The notes under the pieces are model-generated. The model was not told the origin of the DNA. It saw only the letters and a list, made by a program, of their open reading frames with translations, and made no database searches. Position numbers and translations under genes: made by a program. From Alphaproteobacteria bacterium bin52 (GTDB lineage Bacteria; Pseudomonadota; Alphaproteobacteria; Thalassobaculales; Thalassobaculaceae), in assembly GCA_002238645.1 (NCBI GenBank), contig MPMT01000014.1, positions 1 to 64,000 on the forward strand: a stretch of DNA of 64,000 nucleotides. The letters are read 5' to 3'. Of the stretch, positions 26,187 through 34,341 are shown in pieces (position 1 is the first letter of the stretch; every line of letters starts with the position of its first letter).

Positions 26187-27263
26187 ATGAATTCAGCGAC
26201 TATGCTGAAGTCGGTGGCCATCGGCACGGTCGTGGGGGCAGTCGCCTTCGCAGCCGCAGGCGACGCAATGGCCCAAAAGCGCGTAAAGTGGAAAATGCAG
26301 AGTGCCTGGAGTACGCAGGTACCGTATGCCGGTGAATCCGGTGTGCGGTTCGTCGAAGCCATCAACAAGATGTCGGGTGGCAACTTCGCGATCAAGTTCT
26401 TCGATCCGGGCGCGCTGGTTCCGGCGCTCGAGACATTTGACGCCGCGTCGAAGGGTGCGATCGAATCGGCGTGGACCACACCCGGATACCACGCCGGACG
26501 CTACCCAGGCCTGTCGTTCATGACCACGGTGCCGTTCGGCCCCAGCCTGACCGAATTCCTGTCATGGAAGTGGTTCGGTGGCGGCAACGACATTCGTGAC
26601 CGGGTCTATGCCGGGCACGACCTGAAGGCCTTCGACGCCTTCTCGCACGGTCCGGAGACCTCCGGCTGGTTCAAGGAGCCGATCACCAATCTCGATCAGC
26701 TCAAGGGTCTGAAGATGCGTTTCTTCGGCCTCGGCGCCAAGGTCCTGACCAAGATCGGCGTGTCGACCCAGCTTCTTGCCGGTGCCGACATCTACCCGGC
26801 GCTCGAGCGCGGCGTGATTGACGCCACCGAGTACTCGATGCCTGAGAACGACATCAAGTACGGCTTCTACCAGATCGCCAAGAACAACTACTTCCCGGGC
26901 TGGCACCAGCAGTCTTCGGTTTCGGAATTCCTCATGAACAAGACCAAGTTCGAGGCCCTTTCGGAACCCTACCAGGAGATGATCCGCCAGGCGGCCTTCG
27001 CCCAGGTGATCTATACCCATGCGGATGCGGACTCGCAGCAGTTCGTCGCGATGAAGGCGCTGCAGGATGAACATGGCGTGACCATCCACCGCTGGCCCGA
27101 CGAGCACCTGGCCGTGTTCGAAAAGGCATGGCGCGAGGTCATTGAAGAAGAGTCCGCCAAGGACGAGCTCTTCAAGGAGTTCGCCGACAGCTACTTCGCC
27201 TTCCGTCAGGCGTTCAAGCTGTGGGGTGATGCCCAGTCAATGAAGCCGACCTACCTCGACTGA
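26187..27263 (+). CDS. TRAP transporter solute-binding protein (DctP family), orphan
   Basis: A 358-residue periplasmic receptor: a signal peptide (MLKSVAIGTVVGAVAFAAAG, cleaved after DAMA), then the DctP fold with ESGVRFVEAINKMSGGNFAI, MRFFGLGAKVLTKIGVSTQL and the family element LLAGADIYPALERGVIDATE YSMPEND. It resembles the TakP-like 2-oxoacid or mannitol-type TRAP receptors, but the ligand is not certain. No dctQ/dctM genes are adjacent; a hairpin terminator follows, so it is a single-gene unit. It must use membrane subunits encoded elsewhere, or act as a sensor. Confidence 0.9.
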   Translation: MNSATMLKSVAIGTVVGAVAFAAAGDAMAQKRVKWKMQSAWSTQVPYAGESGVRFVEAINKMSGGNFAIKFFDPGALVPALETFDAASKGAIESAWTTPGYHAGRYPGLSFMTTVPFGPSLTEFLSWKWFGGGNDIRDRVYAGHDLKAFDAFSHGPETSGWFKEPITNLDQLKGLKMRFFGLGAKVLTKIGVSTQLLAGADIYPALERGVIDATEYSMPENDIKYGFYQIAKNNYFPGWHQQSSVSEFLMNKTKFEALSEPYQEMIRQAAFAQVIYTHADADSQQFVAMKALQDEHGVTIHRWPDEHLAVFEKAWREVIEEESAKDELFKEFADSYFAFRQAFKLWGDAQSMKPTYLD

Positions 27264-27307
27264 GGACCGTACCTCCGGCTCGCCGGAACGTACGACACTG
27301 CTTCGGA

Positions 27308-27344
27308 GCCCGGACCGCATCTGCGGTCCGGGCTTCCGCTTTTT
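27308..27344 (+). terminator. Rho-independent terminator after the orphan receptor gene
   Basis: A perfect 12-base-pair stem (GCCCGGACCGCA / TGCGGTCCGGGC) with a two-base spacer is followed by TTCCGCTTTTT. It lies 45 bases after the receptor stop and also sits beyond the 3' end of the convergent VOC gene. Confidence 0.9.
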
Positions 27345-27359
27345 CAGCCTGTAGCCGGA

Positions 27360-27914
27360 TCAGCCGAAGACCGGCGCGTTTTCCAGGTCGTCCTCAAGGG
27401 CCTCGGCGCCCTCGGTCGGCAGCACCTTCACGTAGTTGAGTGCCGCCTCGATATCGCCGCCCCACACGGTGCGTGGAAGCTCGTAGAGCAACTCGACCCC
27501 GTAGCCGTTGGGGTCGCGGATGTAGAGGCTGTGTGTCATCCCGTGCTCGACCCTGCGGCCGAACTCCACCCCCTTCTCCTGCAGGAAGGCAAGCTGCTGC
27601 ACGAACGAGTCCCGGTCCGGCAGTGTCACCGCGACATGGTTGACCGCCACCGGCCCGCTGCCGGGCTCGGGCAGTGACGTGTCTTCGACCAGCGCCAGGT
27701 CGTGGTGGTTGTGCCGTCCATCGCGCACACCGCTGTAGAAACGCATTCGCGGGGGATCGGGGCGTTCCGCGGTGGCATGCAACGAGCCGACATGGGCAAA
27801 ACCGAGGATCTCGGTCCAGAACCGGTGCGACTCCTCGAGGTCGCGCACGTTGAGCACCAGATGATTCAGACCGGTGGGCGTTACGGGAGCACCCGGTCGA
27901 CTGTTCTGCGCCAT
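27360..27914 (-). CDS. VOC-family protein (extradiol-dioxygenase/glyoxalase-like)
   Basis: A 184-residue vicinal-oxygen-chelate protein. Two beta-alpha-beta-beta-beta repeats carry likely metal ligands: His in GLNHLVLNVRDLEESHRFW, His in VAVNHVAVTLPD and Glu in NGYGVELLYELP; HNHHDLALVED is also conserved in catechol-2,3-dioxygenase-like members. It may cleave an aromatic diol or isomerise a CoA or thiol adduct; the substrate is unknown. It is the last gene of the five-gene minus-strand operon, 40 bases after the CoA-ligase stop, which points to a step in that pathway. Confidence 0.83.
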   Translation of the reverse strand: MAQNSRPGAPVTPTGLNHLVLNVRDLEESHRFWTEILGFAHVGSLHATAERPDPPRMRFYSGVRDGRHNHHDLALVEDTSLPEPGSGPVAVNHVAVTLPDRDSFVQQLAFLQEKGVEFGRRVEHGMTHSLYIRDPNGYGVELLYELPRTVWGGDIEAALNYVKVLPTEGAEALEDDLENAPVFG

Positions 27915-27954
27915 GATTTCCTCCCGTCAGCAGGTACCGTCGTCGCCGGCTAGG

Positions 27955-29526
27955 CTAGCAGTCGGCAGGTTGCGGCGGCAACCGGCTCCCGGCCCGCCCG
28001 TCCTTGAGCCGCTGCTCCAGCACGTGACGCTGGATCTTGCCCGACACGCTGCGGGGCAGCTGGTCGAGGTCGATGAAGTGCACTTCCTTCGGCAGCTTGT
28101 AGCCCGCGATCCGGCCCCGGCACATGTCGAGCACCGCATCGGTGGTCAGTTCCGGATCGGCGGACGCCGCGAACAGCACCGGCACCTCGCCCCAGCGCGG
28201 ATCGGCGCGGCGCACCACCGCGGCGTCGAGGATCCGCGGGTCGGAGAGCACGTGCCGTTCGATCTCCGCCGGATAGATGTTTTCGCCACCGGACTTGATC
28301 ATGTACTTGACCCGGTCGACGAAATCGAGAAGCCCGTCAGGACGGCGGCGGAAGGCGTCACCCATGTGAAACCAGCCGTCGCGGAACGCCTCTCGGTTGG
28401 CGGCGTCGTTGGCCCAGTACCCCGAGAACAGGCTCGGACCGCGGATCGCGCATTCGCCGGGCTCGCCGTCGGGCACGTCGCACCCATCGGCATCGACCAG
28501 TCTGACCTCGCAGAACCCGCTCTGACGCTTGGGCAGGTCCACCGGGGCCTCGCCGACCGGGATCACGTTCGCCGAAGCGGGCGGCATACCGGTCTCGGTC
28601 GACCCGAAGGTATTGAGATAGGGGGCGTTGAGCAGCGTGGTCACGTCGGCGATCACCGACCTGGGAACCAGGTCCGCCATGGCGCCGACAACACCCACCG
28701 GCTGCGGGCGCACGCCCGATGCCCTGAGCTCGGAGACAAAGTCCTCGACCATTCCCGGGATCGCGATGAGGTAGCTCACCCGGAACCGTTCGATCGCCCG
28801 GATGATCGGACCCGGCTGGTAGCCGTCGACCACGACCACCCGGCCGCCCCGCAGCAAGGTGGCGAGCGCAAAGTCGTTCGCACCCATGTGGAACAGGGGT
28901 GCCCAGGCGACGAAGGTGTCGTTTCTCGGTACCCGCAGCTCGCTGGCGAAGATCAGGGCCCGGCAGAGCATGGCCCGGTGACTGATGACCGCCCCCTTCG
29001 GCAGACCGGTGGTCCCGCTGGTGAAGATGATGACGAGCCCGTCCTCCGGCCCCACCGGAACTGGGGCCGGGGCCGCCCGGACCCGGGCGAGTGCCGCCTC
29101 GTAGTCGGGCCCGATCACCAGGTCGGGGGTGGACCCGGCCGCGCCGAGGGCATCGACGAGGTCCGGACCGGCGACCACGAACCGCGGTCGTGTCAGCTCG
29201 AGACCATGGCGCAGTTCCTCCGTCGAGAACCGCCAGTTCAGGTTGACACTGACCGCCCCGACGGTGGCCGCCGCAAGCTCGGTCTCGAGGTAGGCGGCGC
29301 AATTGCGCGCGAGCAGCGCGACACGCTCGCCATGTCCAACGCCGGCTGACTGCATGACGGCCGCAAGCCGCCCGACCCTGTGCGCCAGCTCGGCATAGGT
29401 CACGGTCCGCCCGCCGTCCACCAATGCCGGCTGCTGCGGGTTGAGCCGTGCGGTCTCGGCAAACTGGCGGCCGACGTCGACGAATCCGGCCCTGAGGATC
29501 GCCGCGTCGGCGCCGGTATCAGTCAT
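27955..29526 (-). CDS. AMP-forming acyl-CoA ligase
   Basis: A 523-residue ANL-family ligase: QFAETARLNPQQPALVDGGR at the start, VIIFTSGTTGLPKGAVISHR as the P-loop, NTFGSTETGMPP, FRDGWFHMGDAFRRRPDGLL, DRVKYMIKSGGENIYPAEIE, and LPRSVSGKIQRHVL with the C-terminal catalytic Lys. It activates an organic acid as its CoA thioester. Its start overlaps the stop of the cyclase gene by 8 bases, so it belongs to the thiolase-like/DUF35-SDR/cyclase/ligase/VOC operon. The substrate is probably the entry acid or an intermediate of that pathway. Confidence 0.88.
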   Translation of the reverse strand: MTDTGADAAILRAGFVDVGRQFAETARLNPQQPALVDGGRTVTYAELAHRVGRLAAVMQSAGVGHGERVALLARNCAAYLETELAAATVGAVSVNLNWRFSTEELRHGLELTRPRFVVAGPDLVDALGAAGSTPDLVIGPDYEAALARVRAAPAPVPVGPEDGLVIIFTSGTTGLPKGAVISHRAMLCRALIFASELRVPRNDTFVAWAPLFHMGANDFALATLLRGGRVVVVDGYQPGPIIRAIERFRVSYLIAIPGMVEDFVSELRASGVRPQPVGVVGAMADLVPRSVIADVTTLLNAPYLNTFGSTETGMPPASANVIPVGEAPVDLPKRQSGFCEVRLVDADGCDVPDGEPGECAIRGPSLFSGYWANDAANREAFRDGWFHMGDAFRRRPDGLLDFVDRVKYMIKSGGENIYPAEIERHVLSDPRILDAAVVRRADPRWGEVPVLFAASADPELTTDAVLDMCRGRIAGYKLPKEVHFIDLDQLPRSVSGKIQRHVLEQRLKDGRAGSRLPPQPADC

Positions 29527-30328
29527 CGGCCTGCTCCTCCACCAGAGCCAGTGCCCGCAGGGGACTGCCCGATCCCTGGCGGATCTTCAGCGGCGCGGTG
29601 ATCAGCAACGTGCCGTGGGGCGGCAGCTGGTCCAGGTTGCACAGTCCCGGCAGTCCGAACCGGTTGTTGCCGTGCATGTGGTGGTGACAGGGGAACGGGA
29701 TCGGAAAATGCGGCGCCTGGCCGGCGTCGGTTCCCACCGCCTCGGAGCCGAACCCGATCACGTCGCGTTTGGAAATCAGCCAGGGAATGAGGTCGGGATG
29801 CGGTCCCGGCGTATTGGCTCCCTCGTCTCCCATGTTGAGAAACGCCTCCGGATCGGTCCTGAGCGACCAGTCGGTGCGCATCAGCAGCCAGGACCGGGGC
29901 GGGATCCGACCATGGATCTCCTCCCATGCCTCGACCCGGTCCACGGTCAGAAGGTAGTCGGGGTCGGCAAGCGCATCGCGTGAACAGTCGATGACCGCGG
30001 CCGCGGCGACGAACTTCACCGGCGGAATGGTATCGGTGGTGTTGTCGGGCAGGTCGCGCCCGGAGATCCAGTGCACGGGCGCGTCGAAATGCGTCCCAGT
30101 GTGCTCGCCGCAGGAGAAGTTGTTCCAGTAGGTCGCCGGTCCGCGCCGGTCGTACCGCGAGATCTCCTCGATGCGGAACGGCCAGGTCTGGCCCAGTTCC
30201 GGGGGCAGTACGATGGTCGGCGTACGCTGGTCCAGCGTCACCGTGAGATCCACGATCCGGATTCGTCCCGACAGGATCCCCTCCAGCAGCCGTGCCAGAA
30301 TCCCTGCCTCGCCGGTGCGACTGTCCAT
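29519..30328 (-). CDS. Cyclase-family metal-dependent hydrolase
   Basis: A 269-residue protein of the Cyclase/kynurenine-formamidase superfamily. The metal-binding motif is in CGEHTGTHFDAPVHW (HxGTHxDxPxH). Further blocks are WLLMRTDWSLR, DVIGFGSEAVGTDAGQAPHF and HHHMHGNNRFGLPGLCNLDQ LPPHGTLLI. Members hydrolyse formamides, ring amides, lactones or isatin-like bonds with Mn/Zn. It lies 30 bases after the DUF35-SDR gene and overlaps the CoA ligase, so a ring-opening step in the same pathway is a reasonable inference. Confidence 0.87.
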   Translation of the reverse strand: MDSRTGEAGILARLLEGILSGRIRIVDLTVTLDQRTPTIVLPPELGQTWPFRIEEISRYDRRGPATYWNNFSCGEHTGTHFDAPVHWISGRDLPDNTTDTIPPVKFVAAAAVIDCSRDALADPDYLLTVDRVEAWEEIHGRIPPRSWLLMRTDWSLRTDPEAFLNMGDEGANTPGPHPDLIPWLISKRDVIGFGSEAVGTDAGQAPHFPIPFPCHHHMHGNNRFGLPGLCNLDQLPPHGTLLITAPLKIRQGSGSPLRALALVEEQADD

Positions 30329-30358
30329 GGGGTCTCCCTGCCCGCGACCGGTCTCCGC

Positions 30359-31630
30359 CTACAGGCGGATGGACCGTTCGATCTCCTTCGGGTTCTCGGC
30401 AAGCCGGTGCGTGATCTCCTCGGCGACAGCTCCCACCGCAATGTCCTCGAGCCCGCGCTCAAGCCCGCGCACCACCCGGATAGCAACGGTCGCGGGATCA
30501 AGCTTCGGAGGCGGTACCAGCTGATGCCACTCGTCATCAAGCGGACCGGTGAACACGTTCACCACCCGCACGCCTCCCGCCGCCAGTTCCGCCCGCATGC
30601 AGTGCGACAGCGAGAGTGCTGCCGCCTGCGACGCGCTGTAGGTCCCCAGTTCGGGGTTGTTGACCAGCGACCAGGCCGAGAACAGGTTGACCCACGCCAC
30701 CGCACCGTAGGGCCCGTCGGCGCCGCGAGCGCGCATCACCGGACCGAAGTAGCCGGCAAGCCTCAGTAGCCCGTGGTAGTGGATCTCCATCTCCTGGCGG
30801 GTGATGTTGAAGTCGAGCCGGTCGAGTGCACCACCCATGCGCACATGGGAACTGTTGTTGATCAGGATCTCCACCTTGTCGCCGATGAGCGCGGCGAGCT
30901 TCTCGACCGCATCGGTATCGGTCACGTCGAGCGGGTAGACCGATACCCTATCCCGGCCGCGCAACGCCGCGAGATCCGGGCTCCGGTTCCACGGGCGAGA
31001 GAACCCGGCGAACACCTCGCGGGCACCGGATGCGAGGAAGGCCTCGACAAGATGGCGACCCAGACCGGTGGTGCCGTCGACCACCAGGACCCGGCGTCCC
31101 CGGGGGTCGAACACCATCTCGCGCAACCGCGGGTCATCACGGGACGCGTCCCGCTCCGGGCTGGCTGCAACCACCGCGTTGCCGGCACGGTCGAGGTGCA
31201 GGGCAAGTCTCACCCTGTGGCCCCTCTCGCACCCTTCGGCCAGGTGCGCCACGATGGACGGGCCTGCATCCGAACCGACCAGTCCAAGCTTCCACGGCAA
31301 CCGCTCCCGGAAGTAAAGGTCGTTGGCGTGGCGCACCGTGGTCTGGGCGAGCACCCGGCCACCGTCGGCCACGTCACGCCACTCCAGCTCGCCGTCGAGG
31401 CAGCGCTCGCACAGCTGGCGCGGCGGGTAGTGCACATGTCCGCAGCGCCGGCAGCACTGCAGCGCAAAGCGGCCGGCAGCAGCCATTGCCGCAAGTCCGT
31501 GCGCCTCGCGCGACCGGTTGCCCGGCGGTGTGACCGGAAGCCGGGTGCGCCGGGTCGGATCCTTGCGCCGGGGCGGTCCTGCCGGGCCGGTCAAGCCCCG
31601 CTCCGGCCCAGGATCGCGGCGGAACTGCAC
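30359..31630 (-). CDS. DUF35 zinc-ribbon/OB-fold protein fused to a short-chain dehydrogenase
   Basis: A 423-residue fusion. Residues about 50-165 form a DUF35 domain: a zinc ribbon C60-C63-C74-C77 (CRRCGHVHYPPRQLCERC), then an OB fold. Residues about 178-423 form an SDR domain with VLVVDGTTGLGRHLVEAF as the cofactor loop, ILINNSSH for the usual NNAG, Ser318 and Tyr331. The Lys of YxxxK is Gln335 (YSASQAA), so SDR catalysis is doubtful or altered. DUF35 proteins normally partner thiolase-like enzymes, and the upstream gene is one. The ATG at 31630 overlaps that gene by 40 bases; a TTG at 31594, overlapping its stop as TTGA, is an alternative start. Confidence 0.85.
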   Translation of the reverse strand: MQFRRDPGPERGLTGPAGPPRRKDPTRRTRLPVTPPGNRSREAHGLAAMAAAGRFALQCCRRCGHVHYPPRQLCERCLDGELEWRDVADGGRVLAQTTVRHANDLYFRERLPWKLGLVGSDAGPSIVAHLAEGCERGHRVRLALHLDRAGNAVVAASPERDASRDDPRLREMVFDPRGRRVLVVDGTTGLGRHLVEAFLASGAREVFAGFSRPWNRSPDLAALRGRDRVSVYPLDVTDTDAVEKLAALIGDKVEILINNSSHVRMGGALDRLDFNITRQEMEIHYHGLLRLAGYFGPVMRARGADGPYGAVAWVNLFSAWSLVNNPELGTYSASQAAALSLSHCMRAELAAGGVRVVNVFTGPLDDEWHQLVPPPKLDPATVAIRVVRGLERGLEDIAVGAVAEEITHRLAENPKEIERSIRL

Positions 31631-32790
31631 AGCCCGCGATCATATGTGATCATTCCGAAACACGAGACGAGCCCGTGGCGAGCGCCCTCGACCGCCGCAC
31701 CCAGCACCTCGTCGGTCAGCTGGCGGAGGGTTTCAACCAGCCCAAGGAACCCGCCGGCGGCGCCGGCCTGGCCAGCCGAGAGCTGACCGCCGCAGGTATT
31801 GAACGGGAAATCTCCCGCCGTGGTCAGGTCGCGTTCACGCACCAGCCCCGGTGCCTCTCCCCTGGCACAGAAACCGAGATCCTCGAGCTGCATGAAGCAG
31901 ATCACCGGATAGTCGTCGTAGGCCTGCACCAGGTCCATGTCCCCGGGGCCCAACCCGGCCATGTCATAGAACGAGTCGATCTCCCGCGCCCAGCCGCCGC
32001 GGACCTGGATCGGATCATCCGGAAAGGCGTTGTGACGTTCCATGGTCGACAGGATCGCGGCATGCGGCAGGCCCAGTGCTTGAGCCCGCTCGGTGCTCAT
32101 CACCAGGAAGGCCTCGGCGCCGGCGCACGGCATCACGCAGTCGAACAGGCGCAGCGGGTCGGCAATCAGCCTTGCCGTCAGGTACGCCTCCATGGTGAGC
32201 GGACGCTTGAGCATCGCGTGCGGCAGGGCGGCCGCGTTCCGTCTCTGCGCGATGCACAACCTGCCGAAGTCCTCGCGCACGGCGCCGTGGCTGTGCATGT
32301 AGTGGTCGGTCAGGAAGGCGAAGCTCGCATTGGGACCTCCGGAGCCATAGGGGTAGACCGCATCGTTGGCGAACTGGCTGAAGGTCGCGATGGTACGCCT
32401 GAAGCTGTCGACGTGGTTGGTATCGGCACCGATGCAGGCGACGATCTCCGCGTCACCCGCCTGGACCGCGCGCGCAGCGCGGCGCAGCGCCACTGCCCCG
32501 CTCGCCCCGCCCATCGGCACATGGTCGAGCCAGCGCGGAGAAACGCCGAGATGCTGCATCAGCCCGACGGCGCTGTCGGGCTCCAGCGTGAAGCTCGAAA
32601 TGCAGAACCCGTCCACCTCGTCCTTGCCGATACCGGCCCGTGCCAGCAGCCCGGCGAGGGCCTGACCACAGAACCAGTGGGCGCTCCGGATGGAGTAGCG
32701 CCGGTAGGGAACCGTCATCGGCGCGCAGACCGCGACACCGTCGTAGCCGGCGCGCGCTGCCGTCCCCCCGGGCGGGCGGGTGCCGGACAT
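31591..32790 (-). CDS. Thiolase-like protein (SCP2/Ltp2 type) lacking the catalytic Cys
   Basis: A 399-residue thiolase-fold protein, first gene of the operon. Where true thiolases have the nucleophile (GCASG) it has GGASG near residue 95, and where they have GHPxGATG it has GQAGAAGG near 342. Other blocks are ALAGLLARAGIGKDEVDGFC, YDDYPVICFMQLEDLGFC and NTCGGQLSAGQAG. Loss of Cys and His with a DUF35 partner is the situation in Ltp2-type aldolases of steroid side-chain breakdown, where the enzyme performs a retro-aldol cleavage of a CoA ester. An aldolase or carrier role is therefore inferred here; thiolysis is unlikely. Confidence 0.85.
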   Translation of the reverse strand: MSGTRPPGGTAARAGYDGVAVCAPMTVPYRRYSIRSAHWFCGQALAGLLARAGIGKDEVDGFCISSFTLEPDSAVGLMQHLGVSPRWLDHVPMGGASGAVALRRAARAVQAGDAEIVACIGADTNHVDSFRRTIATFSQFANDAVYPYGSGGPNASFAFLTDHYMHSHGAVREDFGRLCIAQRRNAAALPHAMLKRPLTMEAYLTARLIADPLRLFDCVMPCAGAEAFLVMSTERAQALGLPHAAILSTMERHNAFPDDPIQVRGGWAREIDSFYDMAGLGPGDMDLVQAYDDYPVICFMQLEDLGFCARGEAPGLVRERDLTTAGDFPFNTCGGQLSAGQAGAAGGFLGLVETLRQLTDEVLGAAVEGARHGLVSCFGMITYDRGLCSSAAILGRSGA

Positions 32791-32973
32791 GCACTGCCTC
32801 CGTTAGGGTTTCGCGCAATCCATTGCGCGCCGACCGGACCCTGTCAAGCAGTCCAGACCTCCATCACGCTCCGGGTATCGGCCGGGAACCGTCAATCCCG
32901 GTTTTGACATCCCTCCTCCCGGCAGCAATAGATCGCGCCGCAGGCGCAGGTTTACACGTACTCGGACCCGATC
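32791..32973. promoter_or_regulatory. Divergent promoter region, catabolic operon / MFS transporter
   Basis: A 183-base gap between divergent genes. It should contain the promoter of the five-gene minus-strand operon and that of the MFS gene. No local regulator gene, operator or strong hexamers were recognised. Confidence 0.3.
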
Positions 32974-34341
32974 ATGAAACTGGAACGGCTGGACTGGCGG
33001 GTGGTGCTGGCGCTCGCCACCGTCTCGATGCTGTTGCAGCAGGCGTTCTCCTACGTCTGCCAGCTGGCGATGCCCTTCCTCGCCGACAGGCTGGCCGAGG
33101 AGTTCGAAATCTCGCGCGCCTGGCTCGGCGTCTACCTGTCGCTGCAGAACATCGCCGCCATCTGCGCAGCACTCGGCTGCGGAGCCCTGATCGTGAAGGT
33201 CGGCGCACTCAGGATCAGCCAGTGGTGCCTGTTGTGCATGGGAGCGAGCCTCTTCGTCACCGCCACCGGCGCGCTGTGGCTGTACCCGCTGGGCGCGATC
33301 CTGCTCGGCGCCGCCTCGGTCTCGACGCCCGCCAGTTCCCACATCCTCGCGCGGTTCTGCCCGCCGCGGCTCGCGCCGCTGGTGTTTTCGATCAAGCAGA
33401 CCGGTGTCCCGGTGGGCAGCCTGATCGCCGGCGTACTCATCCCGGCCCTGCTCGGGCTCGGTATCACCGTCGCGTTTCTCGACCTTCATGTCGAGCTCGA
33501 TGCCTTCGCGACCGCGTTCGTGGTCGGCCTCATCGTCTACGCCATGGCGGCGTTGCTGGAACCGCTGCGGTCCCACTTCGATTCCGACCGCAAGCCGGAC
33601 ACCGGAATCAACCTGGCCGGGGTGCTGCGGACGATGCGGTATGTGGTCCAGACGCCGGAACTGCGTGACCTGTCGATGGTCGCCTTCGCGCTCGGCGGCC
33701 TGCAGTCGGTCTGGGCCGGCTTCTTCATCCTGTTCGTGATCGATGGTCTCGACCGGAGCGAGATCGAGGCCGGTACCATGTTCGCGACCGCGAGTCTGAC
33801 CGCGATCGGCGCCCGCATTCTGTGGGGTTGGCTCGGAACCGCGCTGGTCTCTCCGCGGCGCATCCTGGCGGCACTGTGTGCCATCGCAACGGCGGCGGCA
33901 CTTCTGACCGCGCTGTACCAGCCGGACTGGGCAGCTTGGCTGATACTCGGTGTCGCCATTCTCTACAACGTCACGTCGCTCAGCTGGCACGGTGTGCTGC
34001 TGGCGGAAACCGCCCGGCTCGCACCCGCCGGCATGGTCGGCGGCGTTACCGGCGGTGTGCTCGCATTCACGTCGGTCGCGATGATGCTCTACCCCGCGTT
34101 CTACGGCGGACTGCTTGCACTTACCGGCTCCTACGGCGTCGGGTTCGCCGCCGCCGTGCTTCCGGCGCTGTTTATCGCCTTCGTGCTCGCACTGCCGCCC
34201 CGCCAGGGTTCATGGTTCGACCTGATCGCCTGGCCCGGCCTCGTCAGGTTGCGCCGGCCGCGTGCGGCGGCGTTCGGGACCATCCTGCTCGCCGCCGCGG
34301 CCCTGCTCGCCCTGTTCGCACTCCTGTCCACTCAGTCGTAG
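32974..34341 (+). CDS. Major facilitator superfamily transporter
   Basis: A 455-residue inner-membrane protein with about 12 hydrophobic helices. Visible are FLADRLAEEFEISRAWLGVY, PASSHILARFCPPRLAPLVF and SIKQTGVPVGSLIAGVLIPA (helix 4/5 region typical of the CynX/NNP-like and uncharacterised alphaproteobacterial MFS groups), a central loop SHFDSDRKPDTG, and a second six-helix half. The substrate is unknown. It is divergent from the five-gene operon and could import its substrate; its 3' end overlaps the PaaK-like gene by 10 bases. Confidence 0.86.
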   Translation: MKLERLDWRVVLALATVSMLLQQAFSYVCQLAMPFLADRLAEEFEISRAWLGVYLSLQNIAAICAALGCGALIVKVGALRISQWCLLCMGASLFVTATGALWLYPLGAILLGAASVSTPASSHILARFCPPRLAPLVFSIKQTGVPVGSLIAGVLIPALLGLGITVAFLDLHVELDAFATAFVVGLIVYAMAALLEPLRSHFDSDRKPDTGINLAGVLRTMRYVVQTPELRDLSMVAFALGGLQSVWAGFFILFVIDGLDRSEIEAGTMFATASLTAIGARILWGWLGTALVSPRRILAALCAIATAAALLTALYQPDWAAWLILGVAILYNVTSLSWHGVLLAETARLAPAGMVGGVTGGVLAFTSVAMMLYPAFYGGLLALTGSYGVGFAAAVLPALFIAFVLALPPRQGSWFDLIAWPGLVRLRRPRAAAFGTILLAAAALLALFALLSTQS

